Source of the DNA: Fimbriimonadaceae bacterium
GTDB lineage: Bacteria > Armatimonadota > Fimbriimonadia > Fimbriimonadales > Fimbriimonadaceae
Length of the DNA stretch: 35,989 nucleotides
Assembly: GCA_019694835.1 (NCBI GenBank)
Contig: JAIBBE010000013.1
Span: 1 to 35,989 of the forward strand
Reading direction: 5' to 3'
Part shown: positions 8,444-16,855 of the stretch, one piece after another
How positions within the stretch are numbered: position 1 is the first letter of the stretch
Layout of the letters: every line of letters begins with the position of its first letter
Translations under genes and position numbers: made by a program
The notes under the pieces: generated by a model
Seen by the model: only the letters and a program-made list of their open reading frames with translations
Databases searched by the model: none
What the model was told of the DNA's origin: nothing

Positions 8444-9772
8444 CTATTTGCCAGGCGCAGGGCGGCGGAATGTCACGCCTTGCCCACACTGCGAGCATTT
8501 GCCCTTCAGGCCTTCGGGGGGCACTTTGTCGAGCGGCACTTTGATCTTGTTGCCGCACTTGCTGCAGGTACCGACCAAAAGCTTGCTGTCGGCTGCAGGC
8601 TTCGACGGGGCAGTTCCCTTGGCGGGTCCCTGACCCGGGGCGCGGGTCGTGAAGTCCCAGCCGCACTGGCCGCACCGATTGAGGAGCAGCGACATATTGG
8701 GCGTACCGCAGCCTGGGCAGAGCGCGATAGTCCGGTCGGTGTAGGTGAGGCCCTGGCAGCGCACGCAAACGAAATTGGGGTCGGCGTTGCTCCGCCCAAT
8801 CGCTCGCAAGACGCTGCGCTGCCAGTTGATCATCATGTCGGCGATGCGGCGCCGCTGCATCATCTTCTCGTAATCGGGATTGATGATCCGTTGGAACTTG
8901 CACGAGCCGCAGGTTCGCAAAACCCGTTCTTCCAGTCCATCGCGAAGCATGGCGTCATCAAGGCAACGGTTATAGATCTTCACCTCTTCATCCGTCAGGT
9001 GAATCGTGACGATCCACTGCTCGGGCGGGGCGGCGTTTTTGGGCGGGGTAAGGCCTTTCAGAAGATTCGTGCTCGAGCTCTTCATGAAGTGCATCGCCTG
9101 ACCGCCGATTCCGGGGAGTCCGTTCGTGGCCACGAGTTGCTCCAGGTTCTTCTGCAGCTTGGCGTCAAGCGATGTGACGACATGAGGGTCGAGGCCGAGC
9201 TTCTTCGTCGTCTGCAGGTCCGCTGACAGTCCGGCTGTGACATCGATGACCTGGGTCAGGGTGGGAAAGTTGATGAGGTTCGGACCCTCGACCCCTCGAG
9301 TATTCGTCACCGTGGGGATGTGAACACCTGGCGACCCATAGGGGACCGCAGGTGCAGCGGCAACGGGCACCGGGGGCGGAGGCATCGCCACAGGCATCGG
9401 GGTCGGGGGAGCCATCGGCGAGGCGGGAGGAGGTACCGTCGGTGGCGCCGCGACAGGTGGCGGAGCGACGGCAGCTGCAGCAGGGACGGGTGGAGAGATG
9501 GGGGGCGCCTCTCTCATGGGCTCCTCGTCGGGATCGTCCTCCATTTCGACCGCAATCTCTTCTGAGGAACTCGCGGATGGGCCCGGTGCTGGCTGCGGTT
9601 CTACGGGCGTTTGCTGCGGCTCAAACGGGTTCCCCTCCCCTTCGTCGACAAGTGCGGCGGACGCGTCGAATGTCGCCGCCTTGGAGGCGACGGCTGCTCC
9701 GCAGGCATGGCAAAACCGCGCGCCCTCAACGAGTTCAGCCCCGCAGCTGGTGCAAAAACCTCCCGTTTCCAT
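8444..9772 (-). CDS. Multi-zinc-ribbon protein with a proline-rich linker
   Basis: The 442-residue protein starts with a compact zinc ribbon (Cys7, Cys10, Cys21, Cys24; FCTSCGAEL and FCHACGAAV). A long Pro/Ala/Val-rich low-complexity linker follows (roughly residues 50-160). Its second half has several more paired-cysteine knuckles: RTCGSCKF, VCVRCQG, LCPGCGTP, RCGQCGW, and a final CSKCGNK...CSQCGQG pair of the kind found in bacterial zinc-ribbon proteins and cytoplasmic adaptors. A helical domain around 170-290 (VIDVTAGLSADLQTTKKLG and nearby) is unrecognised. There is no signal peptide or membrane helix, so it is probably cytoplasmic. Its ATG lies three bases after the stop of the acidic calcium-loop gene, so the two are co-expressed. 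The function is unknown; an adaptor or scaffold is a guess based on architecture. Confidence 0.8.
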   Translation of the reverse strand: METGGFCTSCGAELVEGARFCHACGAAVASKAATFDASAALVDEGEGNPFEPQQTPVEPQPAPGPSASSSEEIAVEMEDDPDEEPMREAPPISPPVPAAAAVAPPPVAAPPTVPPPASPMAPPTPMPVAMPPPPVPVAAAPAVPYGSPGVHIPTVTNTRGVEGPNLINFPTLTQVIDVTAGLSADLQTTKKLGLDPHVVTSLDAKLQKNLEQLVATNGLPGIGGQAMHFMKSSSTNLLKGLTPPKNAAPPEQWIVTIHLTDEEVKIYNRCLDDAMLRDGLEERVLRTCGSCKFQRIINPDYEKMMQRRRIADMMINWQRSVLRAIGRSNADPNFVCVRCQGLTYTDRTIALCPGCGTPNMSLLLNRCGQCGWDFTTRAPGQGPAKGTAPSKPAADSKLLVGTCSKCGNKIKVPLDKVPPEGLKGKCSQCGQGVTFRRPAPGK

Positions 9773-9775
9773 CCC

Positions 9776-10450
9776 TTAGTATTCTGTCGTACCGGTGTCG
9801 TAGCTCGTGGCGTCGTAGCTGCTGGTAGTGTCGTAACTGGTCGTGTCGTACGTGGCCGCACCGGCATCATACGAGGTCGTATCGTAGGCTGCGGTCTCGT
9901 AGGAGGTGTCGTAGGCCGCACTGCCAGCCGCATATTCGGCATCGGTTTGGGCTTCCCAAGCAACGCTCTCCGCCGATTGCGTGCTCTGCCAGTCATTGGG
10001 ATCGGAGCCTTGGTTCACCTCATAGAGGTCGTCGAGCGCATCGCCATCGGTATCGTGGTTCAGCGTGTCGGTGCCGATGTTGAATTCTTGGACGTTGGTC
10101 AAGCCGTCGTCATCGCTGTCCAGATTCGAGTCCTGGGTGTCAACCCAGTCGACCAGCTCGTTCGGGTGATCCGAAATCTTGTCCCATTGCTCTTGGCCAT
10201 AGCCCGTGTCGAGCGTGCCATCGCTATCGGTGTCGGACCGGGAGAAATCCTGGACCCCGTCGTTGTTGAGGTCACCCTCGATGAGGTCCGTAACACCATC
10301 GTCATTGGTGTCGAACATCTGCACGTCGGCAATGCCGTCGCCAGTTGTGTCGAGAGAACTCATCACCCGCTGCACGCCGCTGCCTTCTTCTTCTGGCATG
10401 GCCTCGATGTCGGTCAAGCCCTCGATGCCCAAGCTATCTTCTGGATTCAT
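9776..10450 (-). CDS. Acidic protein with thrombospondin type 3 / EF-loop-like calcium-binding repeats and a Tyr-Asp-Thr tail
   Basis: The 224-residue, very acidic protein has two parts. Residues about 30-150 hold a series of D-x-[DN]-x-D-G loops: DTTGDGIAD, DTNDDGVTD, DLNNDGVQD, DTDSDGTLD, DSDDDGLTN and DTDGDALDD. These match calcium-coordinating loops of thrombospondin type 3 and dockerin-type repeats. Residues about 175-224 are low-complexity and built from short units such as YDTTSYD. No signal peptide is visible, which is unusual because such loops are normally found on secreted proteins. The start has GGAGG at 10458-10462, seven bases upstream. It is the first gene of a two-gene unit with the zinc-ribbon protein. 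Calcium binding is inferred from the motif; the role is unknown. Confidence 0.82.
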   Translation of the reverse strand: MNPEDSLGIEGLTDIEAMPEEEGSGVQRVMSSLDTTGDGIADVQMFDTNDDGVTDLIEGDLNNDGVQDFSRSDTDSDGTLDTGYGQEQWDKISDHPNELVDWVDTQDSNLDSDDDGLTNVQEFNIGTDTLNHDTDGDALDDLYEVNQGSDPNDWQSTQSAESVAWEAQTDAEYAAGSAAYDTSYETAAYDTTSYDAGAATYDTTSYDTTSSYDATSYDTGTTEY

Positions 10451-10477
10451 TTGCGAACCTCCACGGTAATGGCTAAC

Positions 10478-10505
10478 ATTATAGAGGGAATTCGGACAGA
10501 TGCAA
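10478..10505 (-). promoter_or_regulatory. Sigma-70-type promoter for the calcium-loop/zinc-ribbon unit
   Basis: A perfect TATAAT lies on the minus strand at 10478-10483. A weak -35 hexamer, TTGCAT (10500-10505), sits 16 bases upstream. The predicted start of transcription would leave a leader of roughly 20 bases that includes the GGAGG ribosome binding site. This is the best-matching -10 in the window. Confidence 0.55.
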
Positions 10506-10525
10506 GAGAATTTCGGCGAATTCTC
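10506..10525 (-). terminator. Hairpin downstream of the DASS transporter gene; weak terminator candidate
   Basis: A perfect 7-bp stem (GAGAATT with AATTCTC) around a 6-base loop lies 25 bases beyond the transporter stop codon and just upstream of the promoter for the next gene. In the minus direction it is followed by TTGCATCTG, not a run of T, so efficient intrinsic termination is doubtful. An operator role is also possible. Confidence 0.3.
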
Positions 10526-10549
10526 CCGGCTCTACATGTTCTGCCAAGA

Positions 10550-12028
10550 CTACGCCAGGCCCATCAGCGGCAAGATCATTCGGAGACACGCCATTGTCAC
10601 AAGGAATCCCACGATGTCGAAGATCAGGCCTGCGCGCAACATCACCTTCGGCGGGATGAGTCCGCTTGAATAGACGATCGCATTCGGCGCAGTGCTGATC
10701 GGGAGCATGAAGCCGAGGTTCGCGCCTATCGTCGCACCGAGCGCCGCAGGAATCGGGTTCACGCCAGCGCCCTGGGCCAACGCGATGGCAACCGGCACCA
10801 TGATGTTCGCGGCCGCCGTGTTGCTGGCGAGTTCGCTGAGCAGAATTGCCATCGCGGTTGCGAGTGCCGTGATGGCCCACACGTCGTTCGCGCCGAGGCT
10901 TTTCGCCATGGAGTCACCGAGAACTTTGGCGAGGCCGCTGGCTTGGGTCGCTTCGCCCAAGGCCAAACCGCCCGCGAACAACAGGACGGTTCCCCACTCG
11001 ATCCGCGAAGCCTCCAGCCAGGTCAGGGCCCGCTTGGAGGAGGTATCGCGACACGGAATGATGAACAGCACACTTGCCCCGATCAATGCGGCGACCGCTT
11101 CTGGAATCCTCGACGAGAAGGCTTTCGCGAGGTCCGTCCCTGTCCCCGCTCCGTACTCCACGGCACCGGGCAGAATCCACAGGAAGATAGCAATGCCAAA
11201 GGCGGTCAGGGTGGACTTCTCTGAGTCTTTCAAGTGGCCCATCTTTGCCAGTTCCTCACGGGCATAGCCGTGGGCACAGTCGGTCGACGGCACCGCGACG
11301 CGCCAGGTACGCAAGTGGAGCCAAGCCACCAGCAGCATGATGATGGTGATCGGCATCGCGAAGATCGCCCACTGGAGAAAGTTGATGTTCGTGCCGGTCG
11401 CTTGACGAATCAGCCCTACGCCGAGCACGTTGGGCGGCGTGCCGATGATGGTGCCCACCGCGATGCTCGAGCCCCATGTGAGCATCAGGAGATAGGAGGT
11501 CGCGATAGGATTCCCCTTGGTGCTCACGCCGATGGATCGGAGGATCGTTAAGCCAATCGGCAACATCATCGCCGTTGTCGCCGTATTGCTGACGAACAAG
11601 CTGATGGCACAGGCGATCACCCCGAGCGAGAGCAGGGTCGACGACGCGGTCCTTGTCGCCCAGGGCTTGCTCAACAGCCACAGCGCAATTCGACGATCCA
11701 ACCCCGACACTTCCATGCTCTGGGCAATGATGAAACTGCCGATAAAGAGCAGAATGATCTGGTCGCCATAGGCGCCAAACGCCTGCTTCGTGGGCAGAGC
11801 ACCGGTGGCCACGAGGGCGACGGTGCTGAGCATCGCGGTCATGGCAAGAGGAAGAGCTTCGGAGATCCAAAGCACGACCGCTGCGGCAAAGACACCGGCG
11901 ACGATGCGTTGATTCGGCTCGAGCCCACCGACGAGGAGGTAAACCGCCAGCCCCACCGCAAGACCGCCCGCCACCCGCCACGGGCTCGACGATGGTGTCC
12001 TTTCCTCTTCGTCGGTGATCGGTGCCAT
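10550..12028 (-). CDS. DASS-family sodium-coupled dicarboxylate/sulfate-type symporter
   Basis: The 492-residue, strongly hydrophobic protein belongs to the divalent anion:Na+ symporter family. Both diagnostic Ser-Asn-Thr motifs are present: SNT near residues 147-149 in LFVSNTATTAMMLPIG, and SNT near 402-404 in SELASNTAAANIMVPV. In the family these sit at the tips of the two re-entrant hairpins and bind sodium and the anion carboxylates. GTPPNVLGVGL is another conserved family block. It would import a dicarboxylate (succinate, malate) or sulfate across the inner membrane; the substrate cannot be fixed. I begin it at the ATG at 12026-12028 because residues further upstream are only the antisense of the divergent gene. 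It forms a single-gene unit. Confidence 0.92.
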   Translation of the reverse strand: MAPITDEEERTPSSSPWRVAGGLAVGLAVYLLVGGLEPNQRIVAGVFAAAVVLWISEALPLAMTAMLSTVALVATGALPTKQAFGAYGDQIILLFIGSFIIAQSMEVSGLDRRIALWLLSKPWATRTASSTLLSLGVIACAISLFVSNTATTAMMLPIGLTILRSIGVSTKGNPIATSYLLMLTWGSSIAVGTIIGTPPNVLGVGLIRQATGTNINFLQWAIFAMPITIIMLLVAWLHLRTWRVAVPSTDCAHGYAREELAKMGHLKDSEKSTLTAFGIAIFLWILPGAVEYGAGTGTDLAKAFSSRIPEAVAALIGASVLFIIPCRDTSSKRALTWLEASRIEWGTVLLFAGGLALGEATQASGLAKVLGDSMAKSLGANDVWAITALATAMAILLSELASNTAAANIMVPVAIALAQGAGVNPIPAALGATIGANLGFMLPISTAPNAIVYSSGLIPPKVMLRAGLIFDIVGFLVTMACLRMILPLMGLA

Positions 12029-12104
12029 GGTTGAGGCAGGATACCGAAGTCTCTGGTGCCGGAATCTCCACTCTCCGAGCCGTGCGGAGTATAAAGGGGA
12101 GGCC

Positions 12105-13292
12105 ATGATCGTTGCCGCACTCCTCGCCATCATCGGTGGTCGGCTCTTGGATGAAGACATCACCTTTAGGAAGACCGTTCTCGACACCCGGTTTGTCTCT
12201 GAGGGCGTGGCCGTAGGGGATGTCAACCGGGACGGCAAACTCGACATCCTTGCGGGAACCGTATGGTACGAAGCCCCAAAATGGAAGGCCCATGACATCG
12301 CCCCGTTCCAGATTGTGGACCCGAAAAAGGCCTGGAGCAATTGCTTCCATACCTGGGCTGCCGACCTCAACAAGGACGGTTGGACCGACCAGATACTGAT
12401 CGGCATGCCAGGCGAGAAAGCGACGTGGCGGGAAAACCCCAGAGGAGCGGACAGGCCCTGGAGGGAACATCTCATCTGGCGCAGCGCAGGCAACGAAAGC
12501 CCACTCTACGAGGACCTCTTTGGCAACGGCCAGAAGGTGTTGATCATGGCCTACGACGATTCACACTTGGCCTGGTTCGAACCCGCTGTCGACCCCTACG
12601 CAGAGTGGATGTGTCACGACGTCAGCGAACTTAAGGGAGCAGGTTCGCAGCGCTATTCTCACGGGCTTGGTGTCGGAGACCTTGACGGCAACGGCAGCAA
12701 CGAAATCGTCACTACGGCTGGTTATTACGTCGCGCCGAAGAATCCGCGCAAGGAGCGCTGGACGTTTGTCAACGCCGAGCTTGGACCCGACTGCGCTCAA
12801 ATGCTTGTCGTCGACGTAAACGCGGATAAGAAGCCCGACCTGCTCACGACATCGGCGCACGCCCGCGGCGCGTGGTGGTTCGAGGCTCTCGAGACCAGAT
12901 TCAAGCGAACCGTGATTGACGAGACCATCTCCGTGACCCACGCGGCCGTTTTGGCCCCTTTCGGAAAGGGCAAAACGGTCAATTTGATCACGGGAAAGCG
13001 GAAATGGGGTCACCCTCCCGGCGTTGATGTAGGCTCTGAAGAGGCTCACTGGCTCGTGCGCTACGAACCTCAACGGACTGCGGCCGGAGTCAAGTGGGTC
13101 CGACACATGATCGATGAAGACTCAGGCGTCGGCACCCAGTTGGTCGCCACGGACGTGAATGGGGATGGGTTGGTCGATATCGTGACCTCGAACAAGAATG
13201 GTGTGTTCTTATTCGTGCAGAAGTCAGCGGCTGATTCCGCGAGGTTTGGAACTTCCTTCGTCAATCACCAACCAAGCCAAAGTTCGCACTGA
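12105..13292 (+). CDS. Secreted FG-GAP/VCBS-type beta-propeller protein
   Basis: About 395 residues. It opens with a short hydrophobic stretch (MIVAALLAIIGG), a probable signal peptide or anchor. The remainder contains several FG-GAP/VCBS-like blades with acidic loops: GVAVGDVNRDGKLDILAG, ADLNKDGWTDQILIG, GVGDLDGNGSNEIVTTAG, VVDVNADKKPDLLTTSA and ATDVNGDGLVDIVTSN. Such propellers bind calcium through D-x-[DN]-x-D-G loops and usually occur on exported proteins. The ATG at 12105 has a very strong ribosome binding site, GGGGAGG at 12096-12102. A TATAAA at 12090-12095 is so close that it may be partly leader. Its 3' end overlaps the subtilisin gene tail-to-tail by 32 bases. Ligand and role are unknown. 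Confidence 0.85.
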   Translation: MIVAALLAIIGGRLLDEDITFRKTVLDTRFVSEGVAVGDVNRDGKLDILAGTVWYEAPKWKAHDIAPFQIVDPKKAWSNCFHTWAADLNKDGWTDQILIGMPGEKATWRENPRGADRPWREHLIWRSAGNESPLYEDLFGNGQKVLIMAYDDSHLAWFEPAVDPYAEWMCHDVSELKGAGSQRYSHGLGVGDLDGNGSNEIVTTAGYYVAPKNPRKERWTFVNAELGPDCAQMLVVDVNADKKPDLLTTSAHARGAWWFEALETRFKRTVIDETISVTHAAVLAPFGKGKTVNLITGKRKWGHPPGVDVGSEEAHWLVRYEPQRTAAGVKWVRHMIDEDSGVGTQLVATDVNGDGLVDIVTSNKNGVFLFVQKSAADSARFGTSFVNHQPSQSSH

Positions 13293-14994
13293 GAATGGCG
13301 TAGTCGGCGATGTCGACCGCCTCGTCTCCATTCAGATCAGCGCGATGATCCCAATCAGGATCGTTGGGTGTTGTGTTGAATGATACCGAGAGCAGGGCGT
13401 AGTCGCCAATACCTACTTCGTTATCCCCGTCCGAATCTCCGTTGGTCAAACTAAAAACCAGGCCTGTGACATCGCCTGATCCGAGGAGAACTGGAGTAGC
13501 TGTCTTCCTCGCCAGCCAATGGGAGGACTTGACGACGAGTTCATAGGAACCCGAGTGCGTCGTCGATAGGACAAACTCTCCCGATGGGTTAAGCGCAATG
13601 CTTGAGTAGGAGTCATAATCGATACCGCTTGCTCGCAGTGTCATCGTCACCTCATGTGAATTCAGCGCTCCCTGCAAATCTTGGAGTTCTACGATGCCGC
13701 TCACTGTTGTCCTGTTTGCACTGATCGCACGGTTGATGTTGAGACGACCGGACCGTGAGAGACCTTCCAATTGGGATAGCCGATCGGCGCTGGAGCGAAG
13801 CCGCTCTCTTATCTCCGTAGGAGTCTCATTCGGATACTCTGAAAGCAGCAGTGCCGCCGAACCCGCCGCATGAGGAGTCGCCATGCTCGTTCCACTGCCA
13901 AGGAGGTAGAAGTTCACCGGGTAAGTGCTTAGAATATCGACTCCTGGGGCAAAGAGATCGACGCTCTTCAGGCCGTAATTCGAGAAGCTTGCCTTCTCAT
14001 CGAATCGGTTCGTAGCTCCGACCGAGATCACGTTATCGATTTCAGTCGAGAAGCCGGCGGGATACAGAGGAGTCAGATCGGCATCGAATCCGTTGTTCCC
14101 AGATCCGGCAACGAAAACGATCCCTGCGCTCATCGCTCGCTGAATGGCCTCGAACTGAAGCTGACTTCTGAAGTTGAACGCATACGAGTTGCTCATGACC
14201 TTGGCTCCGTTCTGCCGCGCGTAGTCAATCGCCAGCACGGTATTGCTGAGGAATCCGCTGCCTTGGCTGTTGAACGCCTTGATAGGAATCATGGTGACGT
14301 TCCAACACACTCCCGCAACGCCGATTCCGTTGTTGCCGACAGCCCCTATCGTTCCCGCGCAATGGGTGCCGTGACCGTGGTCGTCGGCAGGATTGCCATC
14401 GTTGTTGACGAAGTCATAGCCGCGAAGATCGTCGATTCGTCCGTTGCCGTCATCGTCAATACCATTGCCCGGAATCTCACCCGGATTTAACCAAACATTC
14501 GCGTTCAGATCAACATGGTTATAGGACATCCCCGTATCGATAATCGCGACTTTGAGCAGCGGGTTACCCGTTTGGCGATCCCAAGCCAACGTAGCATCGA
14601 TGTCCGCATTTAACAAGCCGCCTAATTGCCCGGTATTCCTCATCGCCCACATTTCCGAAAAGCGCGTATCATTGGGAATGGTCTCCTGGATCGTGCCGAT
14701 CCAGTCTGGCTCGGCTATGCGTACGACGCCGCTGGCGTAGAGACTCTGTAAGCTCTCATTGACCGACCGATCATTGGTGATGATGAGCCGTTGGAAATAC
14801 GGGCTCTTCGTGCGGTTGTCATTGGCCAGGCCAAGACGAGCGATGACGTGGTTTTTCGCACCCGATGACACACTGGGCTCGAAAGCAACGAGCACCGCAT
14901 CGGGGGCACAGTTCGGAAGGTCAGAGGCCAAAGCGTTGAACGGCAGAACTGCCAGGCCAATCTGAAGAAGCCAAATCAAAGGTGCTTTTCTCAT
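13261..14994 (-). CDS. Secreted subtilisin-family (S8) serine protease with C-terminal dockerin-like region
   Basis: About 577 residues. The N-terminus MRKAPLIWLLQIGLAVLPFNALA is a signal peptide, followed by a prodomain of about 85 residues. The catalytic triad is complete: Asp153 in AIIDTGM, His208 in HGHGTHCAGTIG and Ser370 in GTSMATPHAAG, with the oxyanion Asn300 in SGNNG. After the protease comes a small beta-rich domain and a C-terminal tail with two calcium-loop segments, DSDGDNEVGIGDYALL and DLNGDEAVDIADYAIL. These resemble dockerin type I duplicates as found in Planctomycetes and related bacteria. The ATG at 14992-14994 is chosen because AAGAGG lies nine bases upstream; an ATG at 15003 is the alternative. 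It is likely an extracellular or periplasmic protease. No cohesin gene is seen here. Confidence 0.93.
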   Translation of the reverse strand: MRKAPLIWLLQIGLAVLPFNALASDLPNCAPDAVLVAFEPSVSSGAKNHVIARLGLANDNRTKSPYFQRLIITNDRSVNESLQSLYASGVVRIAEPDWIGTIQETIPNDTRFSEMWAMRNTGQLGGLLNADIDATLAWDRQTGNPLLKVAIIDTGMSYNHVDLNANVWLNPGEIPGNGIDDDGNGRIDDLRGYDFVNNDGNPADDHGHGTHCAGTIGAVGNNGIGVAGVCWNVTMIPIKAFNSQGSGFLSNTVLAIDYARQNGAKVMSNSYAFNFRSQLQFEAIQRAMSAGIVFVAGSGNNGFDADLTPLYPAGFSTEIDNVISVGATNRFDEKASFSNYGLKSVDLFAPGVDILSTYPVNFYLLGSGTSMATPHAAGSAALLLSEYPNETPTEIRERLRSSADRLSQLEGLSRSGRLNINRAISANRTTVSGIVELQDLQGALNSHEVTMTLRASGIDYDSYSSIALNPSGEFVLSTTHSGSYELVVKSSHWLARKTATPVLLGSGDVTGLVFSLTNGDSDGDNEVGIGDYALLSVSFNTTPNDPDWDHRADLNGDEAVDIADYAILSANFGLVGD

Positions 14995-15084
14995 GCGCAA
15001 CATCCTCTTCCGCCGCCAAGAAGTATCTCGTTTGGCGTCGGATGCAGCGTAATTGTTCGAAACACTGGCGCAGTTGCCGGAGAC

Positions 15085-16224
15085 CTACCGCATCTTCGTC
15101 TCGTTCAGGTTCTTGCCGACTGATTTCTCAGCCGTATTGATGAAGGTGTCCTTGTCCGCGATGACGGCCTGCGGCGGAAGAGAATCATTTACCGTCGTCA
15201 AACCCGGCCACCTCTTGACGGCCGTGCCGATCGCCATGAACTCGATCATGCCGCTGCCGACTTCATACACATAGGTCTTGATTCCGACCACGTCGTCTGC
15301 CCCGCAGGCATCGGCGTCGCGGGTGAGGTGGGCGACGGCGTTCTCTCGAGCCTCGTAGATCAGCGTTGTCAACTCGTTGATCTCGCCCCGCACGAGGCTC
15401 TTGAACACCGCCTTGACCCCGCCCACAAAGCCGAGCGAGTAGACCGACACACCCAGCACGAGCTGAAGCGGCATGTAGCCCATGTGCACGAGGTTCCACA
15501 TCTCCTCGTTGGTTAGGTCGCTCGTGATCGGCGTTTGATCATATTCCGGAGGGAGAAGAGGGTGGCGCGCGGCGGTGCCGATCATAACCATCTCCTGCAT
15601 GCCCTGGAACGGGATGATGGAGGTGTTGATGCCGACCACCGCGTTCGCCCCCGCGCTGACGGCTTCGGCGGTGATGCGCTGGAGGGCGAGGTGGCGGGTT
15701 TTGTTGAAGACCTCCGAATACTCGTGAACCTCGCCGCGACCCAGCCCGCGAAAGGCTCCCGCGATTCCGCCGCCGAGGCCGATGGAGTAGGCAACGTTAC
15801 CGAAAACGAACTTGCGCGGATGGAATCCGGCGTCGATCTGGCAATACAGCTCTTGCCCGTCCGCCGAAGCCGACCAGTCGATATGGGTCGCATTGAGACC
15901 TTCTTGGTGGACACACGAGCCGATCGAAAGAAATTCAACGTTTCCGCTGTGCAGAACTAGCTCACTCGTGACGCCCGTAATGCCAATCGCCCCGTGCAAG
16001 TCCGTCCACGCGATCATGCGCTCGTAGGAGGCCTGCCGCCCGTCGTGAACGATGCTCGTAATCTGCTCAACCTCGCCCCCCGCGATGGTCCTGAACGCTG
16101 AGCCCAGCGAACCGACGAATCCGACCGAGTACACGCTGTTCCCGATCACGAGGTTGCCCGGCGTGAAGCCCTTCTTCGCCAAGCAAAACATCTCGTTCCC
16201 GCTGAGCCCGGTCATGATCGCCAT
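15085..16224 (-). CDS. Protein of three tandem YbjQ (UPF0145) domains
   Basis: The 379-residue protein consists of three consecutive YbjQ-type domains of about 95 residues each. They begin near LAKKGFTPGNLVIGN, QIDAGFHPRKFVFGN and LVHMGYMPLQLVLGV. Each repeats the pattern VYS[VIL]G, a glycine-rich turn, [AV]F[KR], GE[VI], a helix with R and A, then a closing strand such as VEFLSIG, QEMVMIG or IEFMAIG. YbjQ family proteins are usually single-domain, form pentamers, and have been annotated as possible heavy-metal binders; that annotation is not well supported. A C-terminal tail of about 40 residues is polar. The ATG at 16222-16224 has no good ribosome binding site; a second ATG three codons in is possible. 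TAAACT six bases upstream could be a leaderless -10. The function is unknown. Confidence 0.88.
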   Translation of the reverse strand: MAIMTGLSGNEMFCLAKKGFTPGNLVIGNSVYSVGFVGSLGSAFRTIAGGEVEQITSIVHDGRQASYERMIAWTDLHGAIGITGVTSELVLHSGNVEFLSIGSCVHQEGLNATHIDWSASADGQELYCQIDAGFHPRKFVFGNVAYSIGLGGGIAGAFRGLGRGEVHEYSEVFNKTRHLALQRITAEAVSAGANAVVGINTSIIPFQGMQEMVMIGTAARHPLLPPEYDQTPITSDLTNEEMWNLVHMGYMPLQLVLGVSVYSLGFVGGVKAVFKSLVRGEINELTTLIYEARENAVAHLTRDADACGADDVVGIKTYVYEVGSGMIEFMAIGTAVKRWPGLTTVNDSLPPQAVIADKDTFINTAEKSVGKNLNETKMR

Positions 16225-16250
16225 GGTTGGAGTTTAGCTCAGTCAGGACT

Positions 16251-16397
16251 CCCCTCTCCCCGATGAATGGCGGGGAGAGGGGCAGGGGGTGAGGGGCATC
16301 CGGGTGCCTTCCAACAGGTGCAAAATCCATGCCCCGGCCCGAGCGGACTTTAACCCGTCCGGACCCCCCTCTCCCCGATGAATGGCGGGGAGAGGGG
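16251..16397. repeat. Two direct copies of a hairpin repeat (REP-like)
   Basis: A perfect 12-bp hairpin, CCCCTCTCCCCG with its complement around the loop ATGAATGG, occurs at 16251-16282 and again at 16366-16397. The copies are 115 bases apart and are followed by similar flanks (for example GGGTGAGGGGC, GTGCCTTCCAA and GGTGCAAAA), so the whole unit of roughly 100 bases is duplicated. The block fills the space between the divergent YbjQ and membrane-protein genes. An inverted copy occurs at 18267-18300. These are non-coding mobile palindromes; reading frames through them are spurious. Confidence 0.85.
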
Positions 16398-16474
16398 TTG
16401 GGGGTGAGGGGCTTCCGGTGCCTTCCAAAGGGTGCAAAAATCCATGACCCGGCCCAGCGGAAAGGCCGCCACGT

Positions 16475-16855
16475 TTGCCGCAATGCAATAATCATAACGT
16501 GCCCAAACGCGTGCTCGCGAACCCGGTCAGACGAGCGGTAGCGTGGCTGTTCTTCAGCTATGGAGTGATGTTCGCAGCCCTCCTATCGGATTTCTATTCG
16601 CACGCTGGTTCGACGGAAGTGATTCCAACGCAACTTGTCGAGTTCATGCGCACGGTTATCCTCATAAGCTGGTTAAGTACGGCGTGGTTCTTGGTTGCCG
16701 CTTCGAGGAGTCGCCCGGCAGAGCCAAGGGAGAAACGTCAGCTCGGATACGCGACATTCTTTTGGTTCGCGCTTCCCTTCTGCTTTATGGGAATCATCAG
16801 CCTGTCCATGATGCTGGACGGCATTCGAAGTGCGGACTACTTGGAACGGCGGTAG
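16475..16855 (+). CDS. Small membrane protein of unknown function
   Basis: Up to 126 residues with three hydrophobic segments: AVAWLFFSYGVMFAALL (about 21-37), TVILISWLSTAWFLVAAS (about 60-77) and FFWFALPFCFMGIISLSMML (about 94-113). The segments are separated by polar loops, RSRPAEPREKRQ being cationic. I do not recognise a family. The longest frame begins with TTG at 16475, with GGAAAGG nine bases upstream; a GTG at 16499 is possible but lacks a ribosome binding site. It stands alone on the plus strand between repeats and the convergent leucine-rich-repeat gene. The regular hydrophobic pattern argues for a real gene, but confidence is limited. Confidence 0.5.
   Translation: MPQCNNHNVPKRVLANPVRRAVAWLFFSYGVMFAALLSDFYSHAGSTEVIPTQLVEFMRTVILISWLSTAWFLVAASRSRPAEPREKRQLGYATFFWFALPFCFMGIISLSMMLDGIRSADYLERR

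Noticed and set aside
9611..10669. 352-codon plus-strand frame opposite the calcium-loop gene
   Set aside because: A shadow of the strongly biased acidic codons on the other strand; hydrophobic Ile/Val runs mirror the GA-rich Asp loops.
13324..13440. Dockerin-like tail taken as a sign of a cellulosome
   Set aside because: No cohesin, scaffoldin or glycoside hydrolase is present; such tails are common on secreted proteins of non-cellulosomal bacteria.
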